Shown piece by piece: positions 44,186-55,028 of a stretch of DNA of 64,000 bases. The stretch covers positions 5,146,001-5,210,000 of the forward strand of contig NZ_CP010976.1 of assembly GCF_000949425.1 (NCBI RefSeq), given 5' to 3'. A program made the position numbers and the translations under genes. The stretch is from Paenibacillus sp. IHBB 10380. Lineage in GTDB: Bacteria; Bacillota; Bacilli; Paenibacillales; Paenibacillaceae. Each line of letters opens with the position of its first letter. The first letter of the stretch is position 1. The notes under the pieces are model-generated. The model was not told the DNA's origin and made no database searches. It worked only from the letters and a program-made list of their open reading frames with translations.

Positions 44186-47158
44186 ATGAGAAAAAACTTT
44201 CAAACATTGCTAATAGCCATAATGATCACAGCTCTTCTTGTCAGCGGGCAAATCGCTCCGCTGGTACAAGCGGAATCGGATCAAGCGGAGTCGTCTCAGG
44301 CAGAATCAGCAGTAGGCTCGCTTCAACTTCTTGAACAAAGTTATACAGAGAAATTGCAGGAATGGTCAGATGTTCCCAACATTAAAGAATCACAAATTGT
44401 TGTTTCGCCTAGTGAAGTTAAGGCTAATACTGGCTTGACTGTTCCCCAAAGAGATAGCTTTGGATACAACGGAGAGACAGTGCGTTTGGATAAGGATACA
44501 AAGATTGTGGTAGACGTCAATGTCAATGAGGCTGGACTATATCAGCTGGCTTTTGATTATTACATTGTGGATGACAGTATATTACCTACTGAAGGATATA
44601 TACAAATTAACGGACAGTATCCGTTCTATGAGAGTCGGCGTATCTTGTTTCCAAGTCTGTGGGAGAACAAACCGTTATCAGAACAATGGGATCGGTACGG
44701 TAATGAACTGCTGCCGGGCTCGCAGAAAGTGAAGAAATGGCAAACCGTGTATGCCATGGATGCAAGCTTCTTTCAGATGGAGCCGCTCAAGTTTAAGCTA
44801 GAGCAAGGCGCAAATACGATTACGATTGTCAATAAACAGGGGAAGATGTTGCTTGGTAATGTGACAATCGAGACCCCTACTGAGATAGAGACGTATAGTA
44901 ACTATTTAGAATCTCAACCTGTGGTAGACGAGAGCATAAAGAAGGTTGAGGAACTACTGATCACCGAAGCGGAGAAACCACTGTATAAAAGTGATTCATC
45001 CATTCGGGCCGTATCTGCACGGGAAAGCAGATTGACTCCGTACGATACAGGGAAGCTTCTGCTTAATATCATTGACCCAAATTCCTTCAAAGAAGGGGGA
45101 CAGTCACTGAGTTGGGAACTAGAGGTGCCACAGGACGGATATTATCACATTTCTTTTAAATACATGCAAGATAAGTTATATGATTTGCCAGTTTTTCGCC
45201 GAATTGAGCTCGATGGAGCCGTCCCTTTCCGTGAAATGGACAATTATGCTTTTCACTTCACGAAGAAGTGGAGAAATGAAACACTCGGCGACGAGAAGAC
45301 GCCTTATCAGTTTTATTTGAAAAAGGGTAAACACACGCTTGCTATGACGGTTAATTTATCCAATATGCGTCCATTGGCGGAAGATATCGTTTCCAAGATG
45401 AAAGAAATCAGCCGTATAACACTAGAGATTAAGAAACTCACGGGCAACAAAAGCGATCAGAATCGCGACTGGAATCTTCTCGAGTATATGCCGGAACTGG
45501 ATCAGCAACTGTTGAAATGGGCAGATGATCTAGATCAACGATATGCTGAAATAGGCCTACTTAACCCGGAAGTCGAAGAGATTGGTGAGATTGTTAACCT
45601 TAAGCTGGCGGCTAAACAGCTACGTTCGCTAGCGAAAGAGCCCGATAAGCTACCGAATCGGCTAAATTTATTTTCCGAAGGAACAGCGTCAGCATCCCAG
45701 CTACTCGGTACATTGTTGCAGAGTATTTCGGAGTCACCACTTGCTTTGGATCGTATTTATGTAGCTCAGGAAGAGAAGCTACCCTCTCCTAATGCGGGAT
45801 TTTTTGAAAAACTGTGGGAAATGGTCAAACGCTTCTTTCTTTCATTCACAAATCAGTCTTACTCAAGCGCTTCCAAAGCTGAAGGTGAGCTAGAGGTTTG
45901 GGTGAATCGGCCAAGACCCTTCGTGGAGCTTATGCAGAAAATGATTGATGAGAAGTTTACACCGAAATCGGGCGTTGCCGTGAAGTTGTCCATCATGCCA
46001 GATGAGAATAAGCTCATCCTTGCAAATGCATCGGGAACACAGCCAGACGCTGCTTTAGGTGTCAGTAACTGGATTCCTTACGAGCTTGCAATTCGTGGTG
46101 CGGCATTGGACTTACGACAATTCGAGGGCTACGAGGAAAGCGTCAAGCGTTTTTCTAAAGGATCTATCATTCCATTTTCCTTCGAGAACGGTGTATATGC
46201 GCTACCGGAAACGCAAAACTTCTGGGTGTTGTTCTATCGTCAAGACATTCTAGATTCGCTACAGTTAAGCCCCCCGGATACCTGGAATGATGTCGTCGAA
46301 ATGTTACCTGAGTTGCAGCGGCTTGGCATGAACTTTTATGAACCGTTAGCGCTGTATAAAGGTTTCAAGCCGTTTAACGCGACAACGCCGTTCATCTATC
46401 AATTTGATGGGGAGCTGTTTGACGATAGCGGAATGAGTACCGATATTGATAGTGAACAAGCGCTCGAAGGTATGAAGTTTATGACGGATTTATTTACGAT
46501 CTATAATTTGCCGCAGGATGTACCTAATTTTTATCATCATTTCCGTTATGGCACAATGCCAGTCGGCATATCAGACTTTAATACTTACATTCAATTGAAA
46601 GCGGCTGCACCGGAAATTGCGGGTGCGTGGAAGATTGCGCCGCATCCTGGGGTGGAGAAGGCGGATGGGACAGTTGCGCGCTGGGCACCATCAGGAGGGC
46701 AGACGGGTATGATTTTTGAAGGGACGAAGTATGCGGAAGAGTCCTGGGAATTCCTTGATTGGTGGTTATCAACCCCGACTCAGGTTGAGTTTTCGAATCT
46801 CATGCAGACGACCTTTGGCATGACCTTTATGTGGAATACGGCCAACCTCGAAGCACTCGAGCAGATGCCTTGGCCGGAGGAAGACAAAGAGGTAGTTGCG
46901 GAGCAATTCAGATGGGTTCGAGAGGCGTCCCGTGTTCCAGGTGCTTACATGGTTGAAAGAGAAATTAGCAATGTGTGGAATAGAGTTGTGTTTAACGGAG
47001 ACAATCCGCGGACAGCGATTGATGATGCGGTAGTACGCATAAACCGCGAAATACTTCGCAAAATGGAAGAGTTCGGTTATTATGCAAACGGCCGAATGAT
47101 CAAGAAATATCCGGTTCCAACCATAACAACGATAGACAAGTGGGTTGAGAAAAAATGA
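44186..47158 (+). CDS. Large exported protein: carbohydrate-binding-like N-half fused to a family-1 solute-binding domain
   Basis: 990 residues. A signal peptide (1-29, ending VQA) is followed by an [12 protein letters not shown] linker, then two similar beta-rich modules (about 60-230 and 260-420: [20 protein letters not shown] against [20 protein letters not shown]). A helical linker leads to a complete binding domain from about 575 ([41 protein letters not shown]). There is no lipobox, so anchoring must come from the modules or an uncleaved signal. The last codons overlap the next permease as ATGA. The N-terminal modules look like sugar-binding beta-sandwiches (inference). Confidence 0.85.
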   Translation: MRKNFQTLLIAIMITALLVSGQIAPLVQAESDQAESSQAESAVGSLQLLEQSYTEKLQEWSDVPNIKESQIVVSPSEVKANTGLTVPQRDSFGYNGETVRLDKDTKIVVDVNVNEAGLYQLAFDYYIVDDSILPTEGYIQINGQYPFYESRRILFPSLWENKPLSEQWDRYGNELLPGSQKVKKWQTVYAMDASFFQMEPLKFKLEQGANTITIVNKQGKMLLGNVTIETPTEIETYSNYLESQPVVDESIKKVEELLITEAEKPLYKSDSSIRAVSARESRLTPYDTGKLLLNIIDPNSFKEGGQSLSWELEVPQDGYYHISFKYMQDKLYDLPVFRRIELDGAVPFREMDNYAFHFTKKWRNETLGDEKTPYQFYLKKGKHTLAMTVNLSNMRPLAEDIVSKMKEISRITLEIKKLTGNKSDQNRDWNLLEYMPELDQQLLKWADDLDQRYAEIGLLNPEVEEIGEIVNLKLAAKQLRSLAKEPDKLPNRLNLFSEGTASASQLLGTLLQSISESPLALDRIYVAQEEKLPSPNAGFFEKLWEMVKRFFLSFTNQSYSSASKAEGELEVWVNRPRPFVELMQKMIDEKFTPKSGVAVKLSIMPDENKLILANASGTQPDAALGVSNWIPYELAIRGAALDLRQFEGYEESVKRFSKGSIIPFSFENGVYALPETQNFWVLFYRQDILDSLQLSPPDTWNDVVEMLPELQRLGMNFYEPLALYKGFKPFNATTPFIYQFDGELFDDSGMSTDIDSEQALEGMKFMTDLFTIYNLPQDVPNFYHHFRYGTMPVGISDFNTYIQLKAAAPEIAGAWKIAPHPGVEKADGTVARWAPSGGQTGMIFEGTKYAEESWEFLDWWLSTPTQVEFSNLMQTTFGMTFMWNTANLEALEQMPWPEEDKEVVAEQFRWVREASRVPGAYMVEREISNVWNRVVFNGDNPRTAIDDAVVRINREILRKMEEFGYYANGRMIKKYPVPTITTIDKWVEKK

Positions 47159-48042
47159 AGACACGTAAATGGAATGAAGCTTATCTGTTTCTGACGCCTT
47201 ATATTTTATTGTTCGGTACATTTATCGTCATTCCCGTTATGGTGGCGATGGGGCTCTCCCTGACTTATTTCAATACCGTGGGGATGCCGGAATGGATCGG
47301 GTTCAAAAACTATATCGATCTGCTGACGCATGATGAGATTTTTATGCAGTATGTACTGCCCAACACGATCAAGTTCGCATTGATTGTAGGACCGGGTGGA
47401 TATATCATCGCGTTTCTTCTTGCATGGATGCTTTCACAGATTCCAAGAAAGTCACGGACAATACTTGCACTCATCATTTATTCCCCTTCGATGACGATGG
47501 GGGTCGCCATGTCGGTCGTATGGACAATCATTTTCAGCGGCGATCAAGCGGGATATGTCAACTCTCTACTGCTCAATATGGGGCTCATTAATGCGCCTAT
47601 CCAATGGCTACAATCGCCCGATTATTTAATGACAATTATGATTATTGTGTCCTTATGGAGCAGTATGGGTGTAGGCTTCCTTGCGATGCTTGCAGGGGTT
47701 CTGAATATTGATCAAACGATCTATGAGGCAGGCTATATCGATGGAATCCAGAATCGATTCCAGGAAATTATATACATTACGATTCCTTCAATGAAGCCGC
47801 AAATGCTGTTCGGCGCAGTCATGGCCGTCGTTACTACGTTCCAGGCTGGTGAAATCGGCGTTCAGCTTTCTGGCGGCAACCCGACACCGCAGTATTCGGG
47901 GCAGTTAATAGTCAATCATATTGCGGATTACGGTCTTATTCGCTATGAGATGGGCTACGCGAGCGCTATTTCGGTTATTCTGATCATCGGCATCTATATG
48001 CTGTCGAAGTTTTCCTGGAAATTATTTGGAGAGAAAGAGTAG
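47155..48042 (+). CDS. Sugar ABC transporter permease (MalF/UgpA type)
   Basis: 295 residues, six predicted helices, EAA loop [19 protein letters not shown] followed by TIPSMKP. Start overlaps the 990-residue gene by 4 nt, so that binding protein and this permease are made together and probably form one importer. Confidence 0.9.
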   Translation: MKTRKWNEAYLFLTPYILLFGTFIVIPVMVAMGLSLTYFNTVGMPEWIGFKNYIDLLTHDEIFMQYVLPNTIKFALIVGPGGYIIAFLLAWMLSQIPRKSRTILALIIYSPSMTMGVAMSVVWTIIFSGDQAGYVNSLLLNMGLINAPIQWLQSPDYLMTIMIIVSLWSSMGVGFLAMLAGVLNIDQTIYEAGYIDGIQNRFQEIIYITIPSMKPQMLFGAVMAVVTTFQAGEIGVQLSGGNPTPQYSGQLIVNHIADYGLIRYEMGYASAISVILIIGIYMLSKFSWKLFGEKE

Positions 48043-48056
48043 GGGGTGCAAGCACT

Positions 48057-48929
48057 ATGTCTTATCAAGGTACAAAAATAAATCCATCAAAGTTTCAGCG
48101 AGGCCAATTGAAATTTTATGCGATTCTTATTCCATTATCCCTTTTTATGATGCTACCGATCGTCTTTATTATTTCTCATGCATTTAAGCCGATTGATGAG
48201 CTGTTTGCATTCCCGCCGCGCTTTTTCGTGCAGAAGCCAGCGCTCGATAACTTTCGAGACTTGTTCTTTACGACGTCGACATCGGGTATTCCATTCAGCA
48301 GATTTATATTCAACAGCTTGCTAGTCACTATATCCGTGATGTTCTTATCTGTAGCCATTAGTTCACTAGCGGCATATGCGATGTCCAAGATGAAATTCAA
48401 GCTTAGCAAAATAATGTTTGAGGTCAATACGCTTGCTTTAATGTTCGTACCGATTGCGGTGCAAATTCCGCGTTACCTGGTTGTGGATCGAACGGGGATT
48501 TTAGACACGTATTCAGCTCATATTTTGCCGCTTCTAGCGATGCCGATCGGGTTGTTCTTGCTGAAGCAGTTTATTGATCAGGTACCTGATGAGCTCAAAG
48601 AGGCTGCAATTATCGATGGAGCAAGTGAGTTTACGGTCTTCCGAAAAGTGATCGTACCCATTATCAAGCCAGCGCTTGCAACTGTTGCGATTCTTGCTTT
48701 CCAAGCGGTGTGGAACAATGTCGAGACGTCGAATTACTATGTGAATGATGAGAGCCTAAAGACATTGTCTTTCTTTATGAGCACGATCGTATCATCATCC
48801 GGAAATACAGTTGCTGGTCAAGGGATGTCGGCCGCCGCTTCTCTAATTATGTTCATTCCGAACCTTATCATTTTCGTTCTGCTACAAAGTAAAGTTATGA
48901 ACACAATGGCACATTCAGGCCTGAAATAG
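48057..48929 (+). CDS. Sugar ABC transporter permease (MalG type)
   Basis: 290 residues, six predicted helices, EAA loop KEAAIIDGASEFTVFRKVIV with PIIKP. Partner of the preceding permease. Starts 14 nt after it, with AGGGGGTG as ribosome site. Confidence 0.9.
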   Translation: MSYQGTKINPSKFQRGQLKFYAILIPLSLFMMLPIVFIISHAFKPIDELFAFPPRFFVQKPALDNFRDLFFTTSTSGIPFSRFIFNSLLVTISVMFLSVAISSLAAYAMSKMKFKLSKIMFEVNTLALMFVPIAVQIPRYLVVDRTGILDTYSAHILPLLAMPIGLFLLKQFIDQVPDELKEAAIIDGASEFTVFRKVIVPIIKPALATVAILAFQAVWNNVETSNYYVNDESLKTLSFFMSTIVSSSGNTVAGQGMSAAASLIMFIPNLIIFVLLQSKVMNTMAHSGLK

Positions 48930-48940
48930 AGGAGACAATC

Positions 48941-50980
48941 ATGAGAAAACAATTCGGCAAGATATTGTTGCTTGTTCTCGTCGTCTTCTTATGGACCTGG
49001 CCCTCATCCGTAATATTGGCGGAGGCGCCTTCCAAAACCTATACGGAAGACCATAACAGGCAGTTTGTTCGAACCCAGGACGCTTATTATCCTATAGGTT
49101 CAATTGAGAAAGTGGGAGAGCTGGAATTTTCCGGACCTTCCGACATCTATATAGACGCTCGCGACCGCATTTATGTGGCGGATACGAACAACAGCCGCAT
49201 CGTTATCATCGATGAAGGAGGAAACTTACTTCGTACTATGGGTGAGAAAGTGCTGAAGACGCCGACGGGAGTGTTTGTTGATCATCAGGGGTCTGTATAC
49301 GCAGCTGACAGCGGACTCGGCCAAGTCATAAAGTTTGGCGAGGACGGTGAAGTGAAGCAAACGTTCGATCGTCCGGACTCTCCCCTATTCGCGAAGAAGA
49401 GTCCATTCAAACCATTAAAGGTAACGGTAGATAAGCGCGGTAATGTATACATTATTAGCGAAGGTACGACCAATGGGATCGTTCAAATGAGCTCGCACGG
49501 CGACTTCCTCGGGTATTTCGGAAGCAACGAATCCCAAGCGGGCTTACGAATGATGCTAGAGCGGTTTATCTTCACCGATGCACAGCGGGAGAAGCTATTC
49601 CAGAATGTGCCGCCTTCTCCAACAAACACGGCCATTGATGACAAAGGGTTAATCTATACGATTACACAGGGGGATGATGGCAAGTCTGTCAAACGTTTTA
49701 ACATTTCCGGCTTTAATCTGCTTCCAACGGATATGACGTTTGAACCGAAATATACAGATATTTTTATTTCACAGAGCGGAAATATATATACGATTAGTCA
49801 AAATGGATTTATTTATGAATTCGATACGGAAGGCCATTTGCTGTTCTCTTTCGGTGCACCTGATGACGGTAGGTCGCGAATCGGCTTGTTCCAGAATGCC
49901 GCTGGTATCGCGTTGGATTCGCGAGACAATATTTACGTCATTGATAAAGAAAGAAATAACATTCAAATTTTTGAGCCAACTGAATTTACGAATCTCGTTC
50001 ATCACGCGCTGGATTTGTATAAGGAAGGCCATTACATCAAAAGCCGAGAACCGTGGATGCAGGTATTGAGACAGAACAATCTATTCGACCTAGCTCATAA
50101 AGGCCTGGCAGACGCTTACTACAAGCAGCAATTATACACCAAGGCGATTGAGGAATATGTGATTGCGAACGATAAAGAAGGGTATTCAAATGCTTTTTGG
50201 GAAGTGCGCAACCGATGGCTTCAAAATAACCTGATTTATGTGTTTTACGGATTAATATCATGGTTCGTGTTACGGTTTCTGTTGCGATGGCTACAGCGTA
50301 AAACCAACATGTTGGAACCGCTGATTCGAATGAAACAACGATTGCTATCAGCATCGTTTGTTCGTCAAGTATTATATATATTCCAGTTTATTAAGAATCC
50401 ATTTGACGGATTTTATGGCATTAAGGAAGAGAAGAGAACTTCCTTAGGGTCTGCTACATGTTTATATGCCCTTTTCTTCTTGCAATATATATTTTCGTTG
50501 TATTATACGGGATTTATCTTCAACAACGTGGAGCCATCCAACTTGGTTTTACTTCAAGAAATTGCGAAGGTTTTTGCACCATTTGCACTTTGGGTTATCG
50601 CAAACTACTTGGTCAGTACGATCAATGAAGGCGAAGGTAAATTTTCCGAGGTGTATATAGGGACTATTTATGCGATGGCGCCATACCTAATGTTTAGTCC
50701 AATCATCGTCATAATCTCAAATGTGCTGACCTATAATGATGCGTTCCTTTTTAGTTTTCCGAACGCAATTATCATAGTTTGGTGCACTGTGATCATGTTT
50801 ATGATGGTTAAGGAAATCCACGATTTCTCTGTAAGCGAAACGATTCGTAATATTTTGACTACAGTGTTTGGCATGTTGATTCTGAGTCTAGTGTTATTTA
50901 TCGTGTATGTATTACTCGATCAAGTGTACGATTTTGTTTATTCTGTCATACGGGAGCTGATGGTACGTGCGGAACTCTAA
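48941..50980 (+). CDS. NHL-propeller/TPR-like/Yip1-like membrane protein
   Basis: 679 residues. A signal peptide (1-28) leads to an extracellular NHL beta-propeller at about 45-345 with repeats such as IYIDARDRIYVADTNNSRIV and IALDSRDNIYVIDKERNNIQ. A two-helix-pair TPR-like stretch follows (350-420: ALDLYKEGHYIKSREPWMQV, DAYYKQQLYTKAIEEYVIAN), then a transmembrane helix near 440. A Yip1-like set of about five helices forms 490-675. No enzyme motif is visible. Its place among transporter genes suggests a surface scaffold or sensor; the function is not known. Confidence 0.82.
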   Translation: MRKQFGKILLLVLVVFLWTWPSSVILAEAPSKTYTEDHNRQFVRTQDAYYPIGSIEKVGELEFSGPSDIYIDARDRIYVADTNNSRIVIIDEGGNLLRTMGEKVLKTPTGVFVDHQGSVYAADSGLGQVIKFGEDGEVKQTFDRPDSPLFAKKSPFKPLKVTVDKRGNVYIISEGTTNGIVQMSSHGDFLGYFGSNESQAGLRMMLERFIFTDAQREKLFQNVPPSPTNTAIDDKGLIYTITQGDDGKSVKRFNISGFNLLPTDMTFEPKYTDIFISQSGNIYTISQNGFIYEFDTEGHLLFSFGAPDDGRSRIGLFQNAAGIALDSRDNIYVIDKERNNIQIFEPTEFTNLVHHALDLYKEGHYIKSREPWMQVLRQNNLFDLAHKGLADAYYKQQLYTKAIEEYVIANDKEGYSNAFWEVRNRWLQNNLIYVFYGLISWFVLRFLLRWLQRKTNMLEPLIRMKQRLLSASFVRQVLYIFQFIKNPFDGFYGIKEEKRTSLGSATCLYALFFLQYIFSLYYTGFIFNNVEPSNLVLLQEIAKVFAPFALWVIANYLVSTINEGEGKFSEVYIGTIYAMAPYLMFSPIIVIISNVLTYNDAFLFSFPNAIIIVWCTVIMFMMVKEIHDFSVSETIRNILTTVFGMLILSLVLFIVYVLLDQVYDFVYSVIRELMVRAEL

Positions 50981-53219
50981 ATGGATAAAGACTATCGTAA
51001 CAGTCTGCATCGTATTGGCAGCCGTAACTATAGTGTGTTTTATGTTTATGGACAAGAAACCTGCTGTTGGAAATATGGAAGTAGCAACCGATTCTGAGCT
51101 ACAGGAGGTATTCCCAGAAAACGGAGGGAAGGGAACACCTCTGTCATCCTCATACCGGAAAGTGGCGGAGAATGACCGACTCGAGCTACGACTCAAGGAA
51201 CAAAATTTGTCTATCCAAGTTGTGGATAAAGCATCTGGATATATATGGTGTTCCGAAATTATCGATAAGGACTCCAATGAATCATGGACCAACTTCATGT
51301 CGTCGGGATTATCATTACAATATTTTGAAAAGGGCAAACCCAACTCGACAAGAACAGATTTAGTATCACAGACAAATAAGTCAATTACGTTCGAGCCTAT
51401 CGATAATGGATTCAAAGCCATTATCCGGTTAAATAATTTGAAGCTCGGAATGGAACTCCAGGTTGGGCTGGAGCAGGATCAATTGGTCGTCCATATTCCG
51501 CAGCAAAGCATAATTGAAGGGGATCAGATCAAGCTGGGATCTGTTTACGTCTATCCTTTCCTCGGCGCTACCAAAGCGGATGAGAAGGACGGTTATATGT
51601 TCATCCCTGATGGACCCGGGGCGCTGATCCGTCTTGCAGACAATAAAGGTAAATTCAAAATCCCGTATGAAGCAAAGATATACGGGGTAAACGAGGGAAT
51701 TGAGACGGTTAGTCCTGACGTCTTTACTAACCCGCCAAACACTGTACAATATCCAGTATTTGGTATTGTCCACAGAGAAGGCGGAAACGGATTGTTCGGT
51801 ATCGTAGAGAAGGGCCAATATAATGCGAAGCTTCTAGCATACCCGAACGGTGTGAATACGCCATATAACTGGACGGGCGTACAGTTTCTATCTCGAGAGT
51901 CCTATCTGCAGCCAACGAGCAGGTCGTTGGGAGGTATCGTTGTCTTCGAGAAGATGAGACACCCGGAGGATATGCAGATTCGCTATACGTTTCTGAATGG
52001 GAAGAACGCCAGTTATACAGGTATGGCCAAGATGTATCGAAGCTACTTAGTAGACAAGGATGCTCTTAAGAAACAGGAAGACAGGGATGAAGCCATTCCA
52101 ATACAAGTAGATGTACTCGGAGCGGAAACAGAGAAGGGTATGCTCTCGAAACGACTTATTCCGTTAACTACTGTCGGCCAACTGGAAGAAATGCTGAAGG
52201 ATATGAGGCACAGTGGAATCGGGAATATGAACGTCGTCTTTAAAGGATGGAACGAAGGCGGTCTGTCTGGAAGTAGTCCGTCTCCCGTCAAATATGAGAA
52301 GGAGATCGGCTCTAGTAGTGACTTCCAGCGGCTCGCTACAGAAATCTCGGAACAGGGTGGGAAACTTCATTTATACAGCGATTTTACAGTAGCCTACGAA
52401 TCGTCCAAACGTTTCTCTGCACAATCGGATGCAGCTAAGAAAATAGATAAGTCGATTCTGACTTTGCCGACTTACAAGCAGGTTTATGACAAGATGTATT
52501 ATCTATCTGCGGATAACACGAGTAGGATTGTACAGCAAAATATGAAGAAATATACGGATCAGAACATATCGGGTGTAGCTGTGGACTCGACGGGTTCGGT
52601 GCTGTTCTCCGAAATGGTCAATGGGAACACTTCAAGCCGCAGTCATACAGCAGAAACTTATTTGGCTGCTATGAATGAGCTCTCGAAGGCTGTCCCTTCT
52701 GTGCTGATGTATGGAGCGAACGATTATATGCTTCCTTATGCAAATCAAGTTTTAGACGTTCCGATAGACTCTTCACAGTACATTTATATTAGTGAGACGG
52801 TACCATTCGTACAAATGGTGCTGAAGGGCTACAAGGACTATTATGCGCCATACGGCAATTTTTTTGCCAATCCGCAAACGAATCTTCTGCGAATGATCGA
52901 AACGGCGTCGTTTCCTTCGTATTACTTGACTCATGAGTCTTCTTACAAGCTCAAAAATACGAATTCCAACGATGTCTACACATCCTCCTATGAGGATTGG
53001 CGCGAACCTATGGCAGAAACGTATCGAATGCTGAATGAAGCGTTGCAACCCGTAAGAGATGCAGCGATGGAAGATAGGGTAGTGCTCGAAGACGGTGTTG
53101 TACAGGTAATTTACGACAGCGGAATGGCCGTTATCGTCAACTACACGAGCCGTGACTATCACAGGGGAAATATCAGTGTGCCAGCAAAAGGCTTTCAAGT
53201 AATCGAGGTGAACCGCTGA
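50967..53219 (+). CDS. DUF5696 protein, membrane-anchored, glycosidase-like layout
   Basis: 750 residues. An N-terminal hydrophobic helix (about 7-27) anchors it outside. About 60-300 is beta-rich, 350-650 looks like an alternating beta/alpha barrel (MNVVFKGWNEGG, GGKLHLYSDFTVAY, ISGVAVDSTGSVLFSE, YIYISETVPFVQM), and the last ~80 form a beta-sandwich (VVQVIYDSGMAVIVNY). That layout resembles large retaining glycosidases, but no family catalytic signature is recognised. The start is GTG 50967, overlapping the previous gene by 14 nt with GGGAG upstream. The 3' end overlaps the next start as TGATG. Confidence 0.82.
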   Translation: MRNSKWIKTIVTVCIVLAAVTIVCFMFMDKKPAVGNMEVATDSELQEVFPENGGKGTPLSSSYRKVAENDRLELRLKEQNLSIQVVDKASGYIWCSEIIDKDSNESWTNFMSSGLSLQYFEKGKPNSTRTDLVSQTNKSITFEPIDNGFKAIIRLNNLKLGMELQVGLEQDQLVVHIPQQSIIEGDQIKLGSVYVYPFLGATKADEKDGYMFIPDGPGALIRLADNKGKFKIPYEAKIYGVNEGIETVSPDVFTNPPNTVQYPVFGIVHREGGNGLFGIVEKGQYNAKLLAYPNGVNTPYNWTGVQFLSRESYLQPTSRSLGGIVVFEKMRHPEDMQIRYTFLNGKNASYTGMAKMYRSYLVDKDALKKQEDRDEAIPIQVDVLGAETEKGMLSKRLIPLTTVGQLEEMLKDMRHSGIGNMNVVFKGWNEGGLSGSSPSPVKYEKEIGSSSDFQRLATEISEQGGKLHLYSDFTVAYESSKRFSAQSDAAKKIDKSILTLPTYKQVYDKMYYLSADNTSRIVQQNMKKYTDQNISGVAVDSTGSVLFSEMVNGNTSSRSHTAETYLAAMNELSKAVPSVLMYGANDYMLPYANQVLDVPIDSSQYIYISETVPFVQMVLKGYKDYYAPYGNFFANPQTNLLRMIETASFPSYYLTHESSYKLKNTNSNDVYTSSYEDWREPMAETYRMLNEALQPVRDAAMEDRVVLEDGVVQVIYDSGMAVIVNYTSRDYHRGNISVPAKGFQVIEVNR

Positions 53220-54079
53220 TGGCTAAAATGAAAATAACGAATAAACGTAGAAAGGCGATCATCGGGCTTACGTTCGTCTCACCGTGGATTGTCGGGTTTC
53301 TAATCTTTACGTTGTATCCGATGATTCACTCTATGTTTCTCAGCTTCCATCAAGTGAAGATTACGCCAGTTGGAATTAAGACGGTGTATATCGGTCTGGA
53401 AAACTATAAATACGCCTTTTTCTCAGATCCGGTATTCATAGAAAAGATATTAAAATATTTGCAGGAAATGGCGCTTAATATACCGATCATCATCGTTTTT
53501 TCTTTAATCATTGCTCTTTTGATCAATCAAAAAATTAAATTCCGTGGGATATTTAGAACGATCTTTTTCCTTCCGGTTATCATCACGAGCGGTCCGGTTA
53601 TTAACGAGCTGCTAAGTCAGGGTGCCACATCGATACCGAATATTGAACAGTATGGCATGTTCACCATGATAGAGAACACCTTGAGTCCGTTTATAGCTGA
53701 GCCCATTATGTATTTATTTACGCAGATCATTATGGTTTTGTGGTTCTCCGGTGTACAAATACTTATTTTCTTGGCTGGCTTGCAGAAGGTCGATCAATCT
53801 CTGTACGAGGCGGCTCGCATAGACGGAGCATCTCCTTGGGAATCGTTCTGGAAGGTAACGCTTCCGATGCTCATGCCGCTCGTCATTGTCAATGTCATCT
53901 ATTCAATCGTTTACGTCTCGACGTTCGCACTGAATGAGATCATTATTTTGATTAAGAACAATATGTTCAGTACGATAACCGGCTTCGGCTATGCTACTGC
54001 GGTAGCGTGGATCTATTTCATTATTATTACTCTCGTGCTTGCGATCTGGACTGGATTGCTGAGCCTGAAGAAGCGGTAA
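53219..54079 (+). CDS. Sugar ABC transporter permease (second pair, MalF type)
   Basis: 286 residues, six predicted helices, EAA loop YEAARIDGASPWESFWKVTL followed by PMLMP. Translationally coupled to DUF5696 through TGATG. With the next gene it makes a second complete channel in this operon. Confidence 0.9.
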   Translation: MAKMKITNKRRKAIIGLTFVSPWIVGFLIFTLYPMIHSMFLSFHQVKITPVGIKTVYIGLENYKYAFFSDPVFIEKILKYLQEMALNIPIIIVFSLIIALLINQKIKFRGIFRTIFFLPVIITSGPVINELLSQGATSIPNIEQYGMFTMIENTLSPFIAEPIMYLFTQIIMVLWFSGVQILIFLAGLQKVDQSLYEAARIDGASPWESFWKVTLPMLMPLVIVNVIYSIVYVSTFALNEIIILIKNNMFSTITGFGYATAVAWIYFIIITLVLAIWTGLLSLKKR

Positions 54080-54092
54080 GGAGGAGAACCCC

Positions 54093-55028
54093 ATGTGGAA
54101 AAGACGAACGATAGACACGTCTATCAAGATCCGAAAGCTGCTGTTTGGGATGGGAGAAAATGACGGATTCGTGTTTAAGGCGTTGGTGTATCTCCTTCTC
54201 ATCGCCATCGGCTTTGTTTATTTATATCCGATGCTCTTCATGTTGGTCAACAGCTTCATGAGCTTGGATGATTTGCTTAATTCTATGATTAAATGGGTAC
54301 CTTCCACGCTGTATATCGAGAATTATACGAAGGCATGGCATGTTCTGGATTACGGAAATACGCTATTGCAGACGATTCTCGTTGCTGGACTTCCAGCTCT
54401 GCTACAAACTATAGCGTGCGGAATTATCGGTTACGGTTTTGCAAGATTTGAGTTTCCATGTAAGAAGCTACTATTTGTATTAATGCTTGCAACCTTCGTC
54501 ATTCCGTCACAAATTACAATGATGCCAACCTACCTGCTTTTCAAAAAATATGCACTGCTTGGTTCGTTGGAAACCTTTATTTACCCGGCTATATTGGGAC
54601 AAGGGTTGAAGAGTGCATTATTCATTCTTATTTTCTATCAGTTTTTCAAGACCATACCGACAGTCCTTGAGGAGGCTGCGGAGATTGATGGTGCGGGTAG
54701 TTTGAAAATATTTTATAGAATTGCTGTGCCGATGTCTGTACCCGCAATCATTATTGTTTTCTTGTTCTCGTTCGTTTGGTACTGGAATGAAACCTATTTG
54801 GCTGGTCTCTATTTCGGCAATGAGCTGACGATATTGCCGCTTGAGCTACAGCAATTTACCGACAGCTACAATAAGGTATATCCGCCTGGTAGCCCAGGAA
54901 GCCAGCTAAATGAAGCCATTAGACTTGCAGGAACAATCCTGACGATCGCGCCGCTACTCGTGTTGTACTTTGTCCTTCAGCGGTGGTTTGTCGAAGGTGT
55001 AGAGCGTTCGGGTATAACTGGAGAATAA
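54093..55028 (+). CDS. Sugar ABC transporter permease (second pair, MalG type)
   Basis: 311 residues, six predicted helices, EAA loop LEEAAEIDGAGSLKIFYRIA followed by VPMSVP. AGGAGG precedes the ATG. The stop codon region carries the ribosome site of the GH16 gene. Confidence 0.9.
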   Translation: MWKRRTIDTSIKIRKLLFGMGENDGFVFKALVYLLLIAIGFVYLYPMLFMLVNSFMSLDDLLNSMIKWVPSTLYIENYTKAWHVLDYGNTLLQTILVAGLPALLQTIACGIIGYGFARFEFPCKKLLFVLMLATFVIPSQITMMPTYLLFKKYALLGSLETFIYPAILGQGLKSALFILIFYQFFKTIPTVLEEAAEIDGAGSLKIFYRIAVPMSVPAIIIVFLFSFVWYWNETYLAGLYFGNELTILPLELQQFTDSYNKVYPPGSPGSQLNEAIRLAGTILTIAPLLVLYFVLQRWFVEGVERSGITGE

